From Prevotella sp. oral taxon 299 str. F0039 (GTDB lineage: Bacteria > Bacteroidota > Bacteroidia > Bacteroidales > Bacteroidaceae): 64,000 nt of DNA. Positions 6,547-15,523 of this stretch are shown here, piece by piece. The DNA is taken from positions 186,001-250,000 of the forward strand of contig NC_022124.1 of assembly GCF_000163055.2 (NCBI RefSeq). The letters are read 5' to 3'. The translations under genes and the position numbers were made by a program. The notes under the pieces are model-generated. The model was not told the DNA's origin and made no database searches. It worked only from the letters and a program-made list of their open reading frames with translations. The stretch's first letter is position 1; each line of letters begins with the position of its first letter.

Positions 6547-9423
6547 ATGTTCTATAGCATTATACAACGAAAAAGAAATGAATGGTTAAGTCGTATAGAT
6601 TGCCCTGTCAAGTCTTTGGTTTCATACATTGAAGGTAAAGGAATGATGCGTGATGCACAAATAGAGGCTATAAAGACTTACTTGTTCTTGAAGATGGAAT
6701 GTGGCAATAAACCTTTGTGGAGGCTTTTTACGGAGGGCGACTTCTTGTCCCTCAATCTTGATAATATGAGTCTTACCGCTAAGGCAAGGCTTGTTTTGGA
6801 AACGGATAAAGCCGCAGCTTCACTTTATGAATATGCTTGTCTCAGTGATGAGAAAGGGAATGCTGCAGCACCAGCATTAAAGAAATACATTGAAGAGAAT
6901 CCCAATACAATTGATTATGTAGCAGTCTTTAAGAAGTTATTTTACGATGTAGCCTATCCTGACTATATTTTTAGTTTACCAATGGGAGCAGGTAAGACGT
7001 ATTTGATGGCTGCGTTTATCTATCTTGATTTATATTTTTCATTAAATGAACCAGATAACCCATCCTTTGCGCATAACTTTATGATCTTGGCTCCATCAGG
7101 TTTGAAGTCTTCTATTATTCCAAGTATAAAGAATATACAAGACTTTGATCCTACGTGGATTCTTCCAAACCCTACGGCATCTCAAATAAAGAATGAAATT
7201 CAGTTTGAAATACTTGATGCACAGAAAACCGCACAAAAAAGCAATCTTGTTAAGAACCCCAATGCACAAAAGATAAATAGCCATTTGACGTCAAATGATA
7301 TTCGTGGTCTAGTGGCTGTGACCAATGCTGAGAAAGTAATTCTTGACAAATTAGATAAAGATAAAAGCCCATCATTGCTTAGTGATAAGGAAAAGAAAGA
7401 ATTTGATATATCTAATGAACTTCGTTCTATTTTAGGAAAAATTCCCCATCTTTCTATTTTCATTGATGAGGTGCACCATGCTTCAGACGGAGACATAAAG
7501 CTGCGTCAGGTTGTTAATAAATGGACTAAAACAGAAACCTTTAATTCTGTTTTAGGTTTCTCGGGTACTCCTTATCTTTCTACAGCCGAGTCGGTGAAGG
7601 TGGGATTAGACTTGTCATTGAAAAACAAGAACCTTTCAAATGTTGTTTATTATTATCCGCTGATAGAAGGTGTGGGTAATTTCTTGAAGTCTCCAACAAT
7701 AAAAGTGGCAGATGGTGGTTATGAAACTATTATTCGCAAAGGCGTGACAGAGTTTCTTGATACCTATGGTAATTTAGTTTATTCTAATGGTACATGTGCA
7801 AAAATGGCCATCTATTGTGGACGTATAGACAATTTGGAGGAGAATATCTATCCCATCGTTGCTGAGCTTATCAGTAAGTTCGGTTTGAATCCTGCTGATG
7901 CTATTCTTAAATATCATGGTGGAAATAAAGAGTATTCCGTACCTGAGAGTGCTGCTGTTGAGTTTGCTTCATTAGACACGAATCTCTCAAAGGTAAAGAT
8001 AGTGTTGTTAGCGCAAATAGGTAAAGAGGGTTGGGACTGTAAGAGCCTAACCAGTGTTATCTTACCACAAAAAGGTGCATGCCCACAGAATATGGTTTTG
8101 CAGACTTCTTGTCGTTGCTTACGTCAGGTTGTAAAGAATAATAAGGAAGCAGCTTTGATTTGGCTTAATGAGGATAACGCTAAGATGCTTAATAGGGAAT
8201 TAGACAAGCAACAAAACACGTCTATTGAGGAACTGAATAAGGGTGGAAATACCAAACAGTACACCTTACAGCGTTTCTCTCGAATGGAAAAATTGCGTGT
8301 GCCTCCAATTGACTTCTTCCAACTGAAGGTGTCTTACCTGACATTAGTATTAGAAGATAAGCTGAACACTGCAAAAGAACTGCAAAGAGATGATTTTTAT
8401 TCTATCAGTGGCTTACAACTAATCCAACAACAGAATCTAAAAGGAGAGATAGAAGATAAATCTACAGAGCTGTTGCAGGATGATGAAAGTGGCAAGGCTA
8501 TTACATTTAATAGTTGGCTACATCTTATTTGTAAAGAGAGCTTCCGCACTTTGCATATCACTCAATTGAAGACGTACACCACGGGGCTACAAGCTATCTT
8601 TGATACCATCACAGAGTTTCATGATGGTATACGCATTCTTAAAGGAGAATACAACCAAATGCAGGTACGTGCCAATGTACGCAAAGCTTTTATCCCTCAT
8701 CGTTCCATCGAAGTGAAAGAGGAAGTGATACCAGAGACGACTGAACTTCTTCAGATTAAGAACTTCCAATCAACAATAGAGGTTAATGATACTTCTAAAT
8801 ATTTCCCAAACCAAGAGCAGGTGTTGAAAATCGTTGATGCAGATAAAGGCAAGAAGCACTTAAAGGCAGAAATACAAACAACCATTGATACGCTTAAGGC
8901 GTTAGGCAATCAGGAGCAAACCATACAAGCATTATTGGACAGTCCCGATAGTTACGAGCCAACGGATAGCAACATTAATGACAAGACCTACCATTATCTA
9001 CCTTATAAGTTCGACAGCAGTTTTGAAATTAGTTATTTTTCAGATTCTCTCCAAGCTATCATACGTGATAAGCAACTCGAGTTTTATTTCAATGGCGATG
9101 ATAACCTGACCGATTTCAAAATACGTTGCTATAAGAAGTCTGGTAAGAACTGGAGTCTGCTCGGCAATTACACGCCCGACTTCTTAGTGATTAGCAGAGA
9201 TGAACAGGGGGCAATCAAACAAATACTTATCATTGAGACCAAAGGCGAAGGCTTTGCTGGCAAGTTTGCCGAACGTAGGCAGTTTATGGAAGAAGAATTT
9301 GTGAAACTCAATAACGAGCGTTTCGGTTACAATCGATTCAGTTTCTTGTATATCGAAGACACGATGACACCAGTCGAGCGAGATAAAAAGACTATTACAA
9401 CAATCAAACAATTTTTCAAATAA
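6547..9423 (+). CDS. Type III restriction enzyme, Res subunit (helicase-nuclease)
   Basis: This 958-residue subunit has a superfamily 2 helicase core. Motif I (PMGAGKT) is near residue 145, motif II (IDEVHHA) near 305, a motif III-like GFSGTPY follows, and a motif VI-like QTSCRCLRQ precedes the C-terminal region. The nuclease end has a PD-(D/E)XK signature, with PDFLVI near residue 877 and IIETKGEG near 896. Type III Res moves along DNA after two unmethylated sites are recognised and cuts near one of them, always in complex with Mod. Mod is encoded 11 bp downstream. The usual order is mod then res, so the order here is reversed. All motifs look intact. Confidence 0.92.
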   Translation: MFYSIIQRKRNEWLSRIDCPVKSLVSYIEGKGMMRDAQIEAIKTYLFLKMECGNKPLWRLFTEGDFLSLNLDNMSLTAKARLVLETDKAAASLYEYACLSDEKGNAAAPALKKYIEENPNTIDYVAVFKKLFYDVAYPDYIFSLPMGAGKTYLMAAFIYLDLYFSLNEPDNPSFAHNFMILAPSGLKSSIIPSIKNIQDFDPTWILPNPTASQIKNEIQFEILDAQKTAQKSNLVKNPNAQKINSHLTSNDIRGLVAVTNAEKVILDKLDKDKSPSLLSDKEKKEFDISNELRSILGKIPHLSIFIDEVHHASDGDIKLRQVVNKWTKTETFNSVLGFSGTPYLSTAESVKVGLDLSLKNKNLSNVVYYYPLIEGVGNFLKSPTIKVADGGYETIIRKGVTEFLDTYGNLVYSNGTCAKMAIYCGRIDNLEENIYPIVAELISKFGLNPADAILKYHGGNKEYSVPESAAVEFASLDTNLSKVKIVLLAQIGKEGWDCKSLTSVILPQKGACPQNMVLQTSCRCLRQVVKNNKEAALIWLNEDNAKMLNRELDKQQNTSIEELNKGGNTKQYTLQRFSRMEKLRVPPIDFFQLKVSYLTLVLEDKLNTAKELQRDDFYSISGLQLIQQQNLKGEIEDKSTELLQDDESGKAITFNSWLHLICKESFRTLHITQLKTYTTGLQAIFDTITEFHDGIRILKGEYNQMQVRANVRKAFIPHRSIEVKEEVIPETTELLQIKNFQSTIEVNDTSKYFPNQEQVLKIVDADKGKKHLKAEIQTTIDTLKALGNQEQTIQALLDSPDSYEPTDSNINDKTYHYLPYKFDSSFEISYFSDSLQAIIRDKQLEFYFNGDDNLTDFKIRCYKKSGKNWSLLGNYTPDFLVISRDEQGAIKQILIIETKGEGFAGKFAERRQFMEEEFVKLNNERFGYNRFSFLYIEDTMTPVERDKKTITTIKQFFK

Positions 9424-9434
9424 AAGAATTCATT

Positions 9435-11381
9435 ATGGCAATCAAATATATTTCTTACGATCCCAATGTCCTTGAAGGACAAGCTATACTCGATAACTTT
9501 GTGCGCACGCAGCGCATCCTTCGCTATTGTGATAACGGTAAAGTTTTTGAACGTATTCAGCGTGGTATGCCACTCTACGAAGTAGAAAGTCAAGAAGTGG
9601 TGGGCAAGAATCCTAATCATAACCTCGTACTTCGCGGCGAGTGTCTTTCTGCTTGTGCTTATCTTAAAGAGAGAGGGGTGAAAGTAGATCTTGTTTATAT
9701 TGACCCTCCTTTTGCCAGTGGTGCCGATTATGCCAAAAAGATTTACATACGTCGTAATCCCAAGGTGGCAGAAATTATTAAACAAGATGAGACAGAGATT
9801 GATAGCGAAGAACTGCGCAACTTTGAAGAAAAAATGTATGGTGATGTATGGGACAAAGAAGGCTATCTGAATTGGATGTACGAAAATCTCGTTGCAATCA
9901 AAGCTGTTATGAGCGATACCGCATCTATCTATGTGCATTTGGATTGGCACATAGGACATTATGTAAAAATTCTTATGGACGAGATATTTGGAGAGGATAA
10001 GTTTAGGAATGAGATTGTGTGGCATTACCCTGGTGGGATTAAAGCAATACCAACCTATTTCCCACGAAAGCATGATACCATTTATGTTTATTCAAAAGGA
10101 GATATTGTAATCTACAATGTTCAACGTAAGAGTATACAAGAAAATTCTTTATACAATAGATGGATTAAATATAGTGAAGATGGAGAAGCAATAACCTATA
10201 AGAACTTTCCCCGCAAAGACAAAGTGAAATTTGAAATGTATGTAAATCGTTTTATCTCTCAAAATGGGCGGAAGCCTCAAGAAAATGATGAACTTTATAG
10301 ATTTGAAGGAGCTATGATTGATGACGTTTGGAGCGATTGTCCAGCTGTTTTCAGATCATCAGAAGATATAAACTACTCCACCCAAAAACCCGAAGCCCTA
10401 TTAGAACGTATTATCAAAGCCAGCAGTAATGAGGGTATGCTTGTGGCAGACTTCTTTGGTGGCAGTGGCGTTACGGCAGCTGTCGCAAATAGATTAGAAC
10501 GTAAGTTTATCCATTGTGATATTGGCATTAACAGCATTGAGACTACACGCGACCGATTATGTAAGGCTGAGGCAGAGTTTGAAGTGATGGAGGTAAAAGA
10601 TGGTGTTTCGCTCTATCGTAACCCTGTGCAGACGATGGACAAGCTAAAGGGCCTTATTCCCGGACTTCGCAATGAGGATGCGCTCGACAAGTTTTGGGAA
10701 GGAAGTATTCATGACACGAAAGATGGTATGCTGCCTGTTTATCTTCCAAACTTAATGGATAGTAGTACTTGTTTGTTAGACACGGCACTGATGAATCGTA
10801 TTCTGAAAGAAGCAATGCCCGACCTGCCTGACGGAACTAAAAAGGTAATTGTATATTATATTGATATCACTGATATAAAGGAAATAAAGCAATTCATTAA
10901 AGAGCAGAACGACACGTTGATAGAAGTTGAACTAAGAGACTTAAAAAACGTGCTCGACAACGTTGTTGTAGAAGACGATGCCGAGTTTGATGTGAAGGAA
11001 GTCCAGCCAGAAGGTGAGGCTTTCAAAGTGTGGCAAGTAAGCATCAATTGCTTCTTTAGCGACCGTGTGAATAAAAAGATAGAGGAATACAATCTTAAAG
11101 GACAGCAACAAGCGTTGAAGAGTGGCAAAGCGTTTCAGCCCATCACATTGAGTGAAGAAGGTCTGGAAACAATTGAGTTCCTAAGCCTTGATTGTACTTC
11201 TGCCGATGCTTCTTCTCCTTGGCGCAGCGACTCTGAAATCCTCATCGATCGCCTTGGTTATGTCCGTAAGAACGGTGTTGATACCAAAACTTTCTGGAAT
11301 GGTACAATAACCTCTGCCAACAAACCTCTCCGCCTCAAGATTAGAAATATTTGTGGAGACGAAACAATATATCAATTATGA
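9435..11381 (+). CDS. Type III DNA methyltransferase, Mod subunit
   Basis: This 648-residue beta-class amino methyltransferase has the catalytic motif IV (YIDPPFASG) near residue 90 and the AdoMet-binding motif I (DFFGGSGVTA) near residue 340, in that order. The stretch between them is the likely target-recognition region. The C-terminal 250 residues hold no motif I recognise and probably contact Res. Mod recognises the asymmetric site and methylates adenine on one strand, both for protection and to guide cutting. Its stop overlaps the start of the Kiwa membrane gene (ATGA), which argues for one transcript. The target sequence cannot be read from the protein. Confidence 0.92.
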   Translation: MAIKYISYDPNVLEGQAILDNFVRTQRILRYCDNGKVFERIQRGMPLYEVESQEVVGKNPNHNLVLRGECLSACAYLKERGVKVDLVYIDPPFASGADYAKKIYIRRNPKVAEIIKQDETEIDSEELRNFEEKMYGDVWDKEGYLNWMYENLVAIKAVMSDTASIYVHLDWHIGHYVKILMDEIFGEDKFRNEIVWHYPGGIKAIPTYFPRKHDTIYVYSKGDIVIYNVQRKSIQENSLYNRWIKYSEDGEAITYKNFPRKDKVKFEMYVNRFISQNGRKPQENDELYRFEGAMIDDVWSDCPAVFRSSEDINYSTQKPEALLERIIKASSNEGMLVADFFGGSGVTAAVANRLERKFIHCDIGINSIETTRDRLCKAEAEFEVMEVKDGVSLYRNPVQTMDKLKGLIPGLRNEDALDKFWEGSIHDTKDGMLPVYLPNLMDSSTCLLDTALMNRILKEAMPDLPDGTKKVIVYYIDITDIKEIKQFIKEQNDTLIEVELRDLKNVLDNVVVEDDAEFDVKEVQPEGEAFKVWQVSINCFFSDRVNKKIEEYNLKGQQQALKSGKAFQPITLSEEGLETIEFLSLDCTSADASSPWRSDSEILIDRLGYVRKNGVDTKTFWNGTITSANKPLRLKIRNICGDETIYQL

Positions 11382-11965
11382 TGAAAACAAAAATAGAATT
11401 GTACTTTATGTCATTGGGATTATTGTTTGGATTTTTATTAATCAAAGCAATAAAAATTCCAATATGTTTTGATGATGATGCTAAGTTTATAGGCTGTTAC
11501 AACTTGATAAAAATGAATATACCAACATTGGTTTGTTTTTTTTGTCTTATTGCTGAGTATTTTTGTGTTAAGCGCTTTCTGCATAGTTTAGGCGGATCAA
11601 AGGATTTGCCTTGTACTATAAAAAAAATAAAAAATGGGAATTTTGAGTACCTTACATTCTTGACGACTTATATAATTCCATTGGTTTGTTTTGATTTAGG
11701 AAAACCTAATGAGTGTATTTTGTTAGTTGTCTTATTAATCCTGCTTGGTGTCATCTTTATCAGAACGAATCTATATTATACAAATCCAGCACTATGTATA
11801 TTAGGTTTTAATTTGTATGAAGCAGATATTGAGTATAAATCTAAAATATTATCAAATCTAAAAATTTTGTCAAAGATTAAATTAAAAGAAAATGATAAAT
11901 TTAAAAAATTCGATTTGGAATTTAATGAAGTTATATATTGCAAAGAATTAAATGCGCATGAATAA
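11378..11965 (+). CDS. kwaA: Kiwa anti-phage membrane protein KwaA
   Basis: I start at the ATG overlapping the mod stop (11378; a second ATG follows at 11381). The roughly 195-residue protein has about four membrane helices (near 7-24, 47-65, 92-108 and 115-133) and a charged cytoplasmic tail. The order of features, including FEYLTFLTTYIIPLVCFD and YYTNPALCILGFNLYE, fits KwaA. The next gene encodes a DUF4868 protein, which completes the two-gene Kiwa system. In Kiwa, KwaA sits in the inner membrane, senses phage attack, and works with KwaB to block phage replication. Base composition is visibly more AT-rich than in the restriction genes, which suggests a separate origin. Confidence 0.8.
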   Translation: MMKTKIELYFMSLGLLFGFLLIKAIKIPICFDDDAKFIGCYNLIKMNIPTLVCFFCLIAEYFCVKRFLHSLGGSKDLPCTIKKIKNGNFEYLTFLTTYIIPLVCFDLGKPNECILLVVLLILLGVIFIRTNLYYTNPALCILGFNLYEADIEYKSKILSNLKILSKIKLKENDKFKKFDLEFNEVIYCKELNAHE

Positions 11966-12908
11966 AGAAGAATTAAAAGAGATAGTGCAGCTATCTATTA
12001 ATGAGAATGCTGGTATTGAAATTTTTTTAGGGCTTAAAAATGGAGAAATTCGAAAAGCGAACTTTATAGATGAGGTTCAAAAAGAAATAAAGAAGGTTTT
12101 TATTGATGATATAGAAAAACGTATAATTGAATCTGAATACCCAATCATGTGCTTGTCTAGTTCAGATGAAAGAAAAGATATAATATATCATTTTGATTAT
12201 ACCTCCCTCCCAGACGATCTTAAATTCTTTGACACAGTGTTAGATCCGATGATAGATATTAAAACATTTTCTTTTGTAGACGATAAACTAAGTAATATCG
12301 ATTTCTTTTTATTCCTAATTGGAGATGAAACAAATCAAATATTATTATATAAGCAATTAGCTTCAATCAATATTTATAAAAAGAACACTGGAATATTCGT
12401 AAGAAAAGCAGATAATGAGTTTGCAAGGGTTAATGATGATTTTCTGAGAATTGTCCCTGGATTTGAAATGTTTAAGATAAATGAAGAATTATATATATTA
12501 GATTTAAAATTTTTAGAAAGAAAGTTTAAGATCTATGATGTAATCAGATCAGCCGCTGTAAAAGAAATAGAAAAGATTAATGAGTATGGAATTGTACAGA
12601 ATGCTGAAAGTTTAAATAATCTTTTGAAAGATACATCATTTGCAAGAAAACTTTCTAAAATATCTGAACATTCCCCTGTTTTAGGAAAAGTCTCTAATAA
12701 TGCTATTATTTCTTTTACAAAGAATTATCCAAGCTTGAAAAATACATTCAAGTATACAGATGATGATTCCCAAATAATACTTACAACTCAAAAATCAATG
12801 ATGACTTTCATTAAATTATTAAATGATGATTTCCTTAGTTCTGAACTAACGCGTAATTACTATGATAGCATTGCAAAAGATGTACTTAAGGAAGATACAA
12901 TATCATAA
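11952..12908 (+). CDS. kwaB: Kiwa anti-phage effector KwaB (DUF4868)
   Basis: This 318-residue protein matches the DUF4868/KwaB layout: an N-terminal alpha-beta region, then IDFFLFLIGDETNQILLYKQ, IVPGFEMFKINEELYILDLK and a helical C-terminus (DVIRSAAVKEIEKI, then SFARKLSKISEHSPVLGK). KwaB binds DNA in the characterised Kiwa system and acts with membrane-bound KwaA. The gene overlaps kwaA by 14 bp (8 bp if the second ATG at 11958 is used), so the pair is translationally coupled. It is the last gene of the operon. A hairpin terminator follows at 13061. The family call is firm, resting on both the protein and its neighbour. Confidence 0.85.
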   Translation: MRMNKEELKEIVQLSINENAGIEIFLGLKNGEIRKANFIDEVQKEIKKVFIDDIEKRIIESEYPIMCLSSSDERKDIIYHFDYTSLPDDLKFFDTVLDPMIDIKTFSFVDDKLSNIDFFLFLIGDETNQILLYKQLASINIYKKNTGIFVRKADNEFARVNDDFLRIVPGFEMFKINEELYILDLKFLERKFKIYDVIRSAAVKEIEKINEYGIVQNAESLNNLLKDTSFARKLSKISEHSPVLGKVSNNAIISFTKNYPSLKNTFKYTDDDSQIILTTQKSMMTFIKLLNDDFLSSELTRNYYDSIAKDVLKEDTIS

Positions 12909-13060
12909 TGGTGATAACATCCAGGATGATTTCTAATCAATACTACTCAAATTGAGGAAACATTTTTGTACCATAAGAATGTAATTTATTGATTATCAGT
13001 ATAGGATATATTTGAGGAAGTGAAGTAAAAGTGCTAATAAATGCTAATCAAAAATAAGTA

Positions 13061-13092
13061 AATCCCAGTAACATGATAAGTTGCTGGGATTT
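13061..13092 (+). terminator. Terminator after the defence operon
   Basis: AAATCCCAG and CTGGGATTT flank a short loop and the stem runs into T5. It lies about 150 bp after kwaB and 115 bp before the convergent aminotransferase gene, so it may serve both strands. The rest of 12909-13206 holds no gene that I can support. Confidence 0.75.
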
Positions 13093-13206
13093 TTATTTGT
13101 ATTAATTAACTTTGGATATATCATAAAAACTTATTCGCTTTATCTAAAGATTGCAAAAGTTTTGTTCCAATCATATCTTTTGTGTGTTTACTTTTGCTAT
13201 GAAAGT

Positions 13207-14241
13207 TTAATATTGTCGCAATGTAGAAAGTAGTTTGCTATTCTCTGTTTTAGTTCCAACAGAAATTCTTATGCAGTCTTCGCACGCTGGAGGTAGGTCG
13301 ACATATTTCACCTTTATACCCTTACTTTGCAAGTATCTGTAAACCTCAAGACTATTAGTAAACTTCACAAGGAAATAGTTTGACCCTGTGGTGTATACTC
13401 TTTCGCAATCTTTAAGCAAGGCAAAAGCTTGCATAAGTCTGTTGCGTTCAGGTACCCAAATACGCATCCAACTTTCTTTTTCATATCTATCAGAAAGTAC
13501 ACTAATGGCCTTTGAGGCATTATTTTGACTGATGGTGTGGGGTAGTTGTACTACTTTAAAAAGCGAAATGATATCGGCTTGTGCTATAACACATCCTATT
13601 CTTAATGATGCATAGCCCCATGTTCTACTCATAGAGTTGACAACTATGAGGTTAGGGTGATTGTTGATGAGTTGCACACAGCTGTTTTCTTCGCTATAAT
13701 ATCCATACGATTCATCTACAACCACAAGACAATTTGCGTTGTTTAGTAACTCTTTTAGCTCATTGATGTCGAAGAATACACCTGAAATGGCATTCGGACT
13801 AGTGATGAAACATATCTTAGTGTTATCGTTTATCTCTTTAAGAATGTCGTTATGCGATAGTTGAAACGAAGCATCGAGGATCATTTCTTTTAGCTCAACA
13901 TCGTTAACTAAGGAGCAGGTGCTATAAAATGAACGAGTGGGAGATAAGCAAATAACATTGTCTTGCTGTGGAGTACAGAACGAACGAAAAAGCAAATCAA
14001 TTGCTTCTACACTTCCATTGGTGGCAAGAAGTTGCTGAGATGCTATGCTAAAGGTTTTTGTTAAAGCGACATTCAACTGACTATTGCTTTCGAACGAATA
14101 TCTACTTAGAGTGTTATTGTAGGGTATTTCGTTCTTATCTAGAAAGATATCATTTTCTAAATCACGTAGTGTTGTGTCGATTTTCTTTTCATTAAATAAC
14201 GCAAACACATTGGGTCTGGCAAGTTCCTTGATGCTTTTCAT
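13207..14241 (-). CDS. HisC-like aminotransferase lacking the PLP lysine
   Basis: This 344-residue fold-type I aminotransferase is close in layout to histidinol-phosphate aminotransferase: LATNGSVEAIDLLFRSF, ITSPNAISG, VVDESYGYY and a C-terminal CIRISVGTKTEN are all in the expected order. At the position of the PLP-binding lysine (SKxxGxAxLR in HisC), the sequence reads SRTWGYASLRIG, with arginine at residue 206; the codon is AGA on the minus strand at 13624-13626. Without that lysine, normal transamination is not expected. It may therefore be a changed-function paralogue or a decaying copy, although the frame is fully open. It stands alone, divergent from the transglycosylase gene. Confidence 0.8.
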   Translation of the reverse strand: MKSIKELARPNVFALFNEKKIDTTLRDLENDIFLDKNEIPYNNTLSRYSFESNSQLNVALTKTFSIASQQLLATNGSVEAIDLLFRSFCTPQQDNVICLSPTRSFYSTCSLVNDVELKEMILDASFQLSHNDILKEINDNTKICFITSPNAISGVFFDINELKELLNNANCLVVVDESYGYYSEENSCVQLINNHPNLIVVNSMSRTWGYASLRIGCVIAQADIISLFKVVQLPHTISQNNASKAISVLSDRYEKESWMRIWVPERNRLMQAFALLKDCERVYTTGSNYFLVKFTNSLEVYRYLQSKGIKVKYVDLPPACEDCIRISVGTKTENSKLLSTLRQY

Positions 14242-14307
14242 TCTTCTTTTTACGTAAAATATATATGCAAATATATCCCTTTTCGCTTATATGTGCAAGA
14301 AAAATAC

Positions 14308-14315
14308 TACTTTTG
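14308..14315 (+). promoter_or_regulatory. -7 promoter box of the transglycosylase gene
   Basis: TACTTTTG fits TAnnTTTG exactly and lies 13 bp before the ATG at 14329. It overlaps the upstream GTG-initiated extension of the frame, which supports the later start. Confidence 0.6.
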
Positions 14316-14328
14316 TAACGACTTAGTT

Positions 14329-15507
14329 ATGCAGTTTAAATATTTATTTTTATTGCTGTTCTGCATGGTTTTAGGAGCTTGTAAGCAACAACCAAAAGTG
14401 GAAATGACCCCCTGGGGAACACCTTTAACGCAGAATGACGACGCTGTTGGTAATCAGTTTCGCTTGAGAGACATTCTTTCGAGTGGTGAATTGATTATGT
14501 TAACCCTCTCAGGACCTGATACTTATTATGATTATCATAGTCGAGGTATGGGACTACAGTATTTATTATGCGAAAAATTTGCACAGCATTTAGGAGTCTC
14601 TTTGCGTGTGGAATTATGTAGAGACACGCTCGAAATGGTGAAGAAACTCAATGAAGACGAGGGGGATATCATTGCTTTCTCACTTCCAAAAAATATCAAA
14701 AACGTTCAATTTTGTGGTGTTTCAGTAGATAGTTTGAAAACACAATGGGCTGTAAAAGATGGTAATACAGAGCTTTCTGATAGCTTAAAACAATGGTTTA
14801 AGCCCACGCTTATTGCTCAATTGCAAAAAGAACAACGTTTGTTGCTATCTAATCGTGGCGTAGTTCGTAAGGTATATTCTCCTATGTTGAATAGAGCTGG
14901 GGGAGTAATATCGCACTATGACGCTTATTTTCAACGTTATGCACCTGTTGCAAGACTTGATTGGAGATTGCTTGCAGCACAATGTTATCAAGAATCTACA
15001 TTCGACCCGAATGCAAGATCGTGGGCTGGTGCTTCGGGATTGATGCAGATTATGCCTAAAACGGCAAAACACCTTGGGCTTGAAATGGAAGATATTTTCA
15101 ACCCAGAGCTTAATATTGCAGCCGCAGCCAAGTACTTATCAGAGCTAGGAGCACATTTTAATGATGTGAAGAATCCATTAGAAAGAATGTCGTTTACGCT
15201 TGCTGGCTATAATGGAGGACCTTTCCACATTCGTGATGCGATGGCTCTTGCAAAGAAAAATGGTAGAGATCCATATCGATGGGCTGATGTTTCGGAGTTT
15301 GTTTTGAAGCTTCAACAACCTGAATATTATCGAGATCCTGTTGTGAAATATGGCTATATGCGAGGCTCTGAGACTGTTGATTATGTTGAAAGAATACATA
15401 ATCGATGGGCACAATATCGTGGAGTGGCTCGTGCTTCTTCTGCTTCTACAATGGGAAGCGGTGTTCCTACACGCTCAAAGCATAAGAATCGCTTTACTAT
15501 AAAATAG
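14329..15507 (+). CDS. MltF-like membrane-bound lytic transglycosylase
   Basis: From the ATG at 14329 the protein (392 residues) begins with a lipoprotein signal ending in the lipobox LGAC, so it should be anchored in the envelope. Residues 40-190 resemble a solute-binding-like domain as in MltF. Residues 205-340 are the SLT domain, with the catalytic glutamate in QESTFDP (about 222), then GASGLMQIMP and a later AGYNGG. It cleaves peptidoglycan glycan strands between MurNAc and GlcNAc, forming 1,6-anhydro ends. The open frame begins earlier, at a GTG at 14293, but that would put the signal peptide inside the protein and the promoter inside the gene. The next gene starts 16 bp later. Confidence 0.88.
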   Translation: MQFKYLFLLLFCMVLGACKQQPKVEMTPWGTPLTQNDDAVGNQFRLRDILSSGELIMLTLSGPDTYYDYHSRGMGLQYLLCEKFAQHLGVSLRVELCRDTLEMVKKLNEDEGDIIAFSLPKNIKNVQFCGVSVDSLKTQWAVKDGNTELSDSLKQWFKPTLIAQLQKEQRLLLSNRGVVRKVYSPMLNRAGGVISHYDAYFQRYAPVARLDWRLLAAQCYQESTFDPNARSWAGASGLMQIMPKTAKHLGLEMEDIFNPELNIAAAAKYLSELGAHFNDVKNPLERMSFTLAGYNGGPFHIRDAMALAKKNGRDPYRWADVSEFVLKLQQPEYYRDPVVKYGYMRGSETVDYVERIHNRWAQYRGVARASSASTMGSGVPTRSKHKNRFTIK

Positions 15508-15523
15508 AACTTACTACATACTT

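Noticed and set aside
9327..10073. 248-codon frame on the minus strand
   Set aside because: It overlaps the well-supported res and mod genes and shows no motifs.
14293..14328. Earlier GTG start of the transglycosylase
   Set aside because: It would place the promoter inside the gene and the lipoprotein signal inside the protein.
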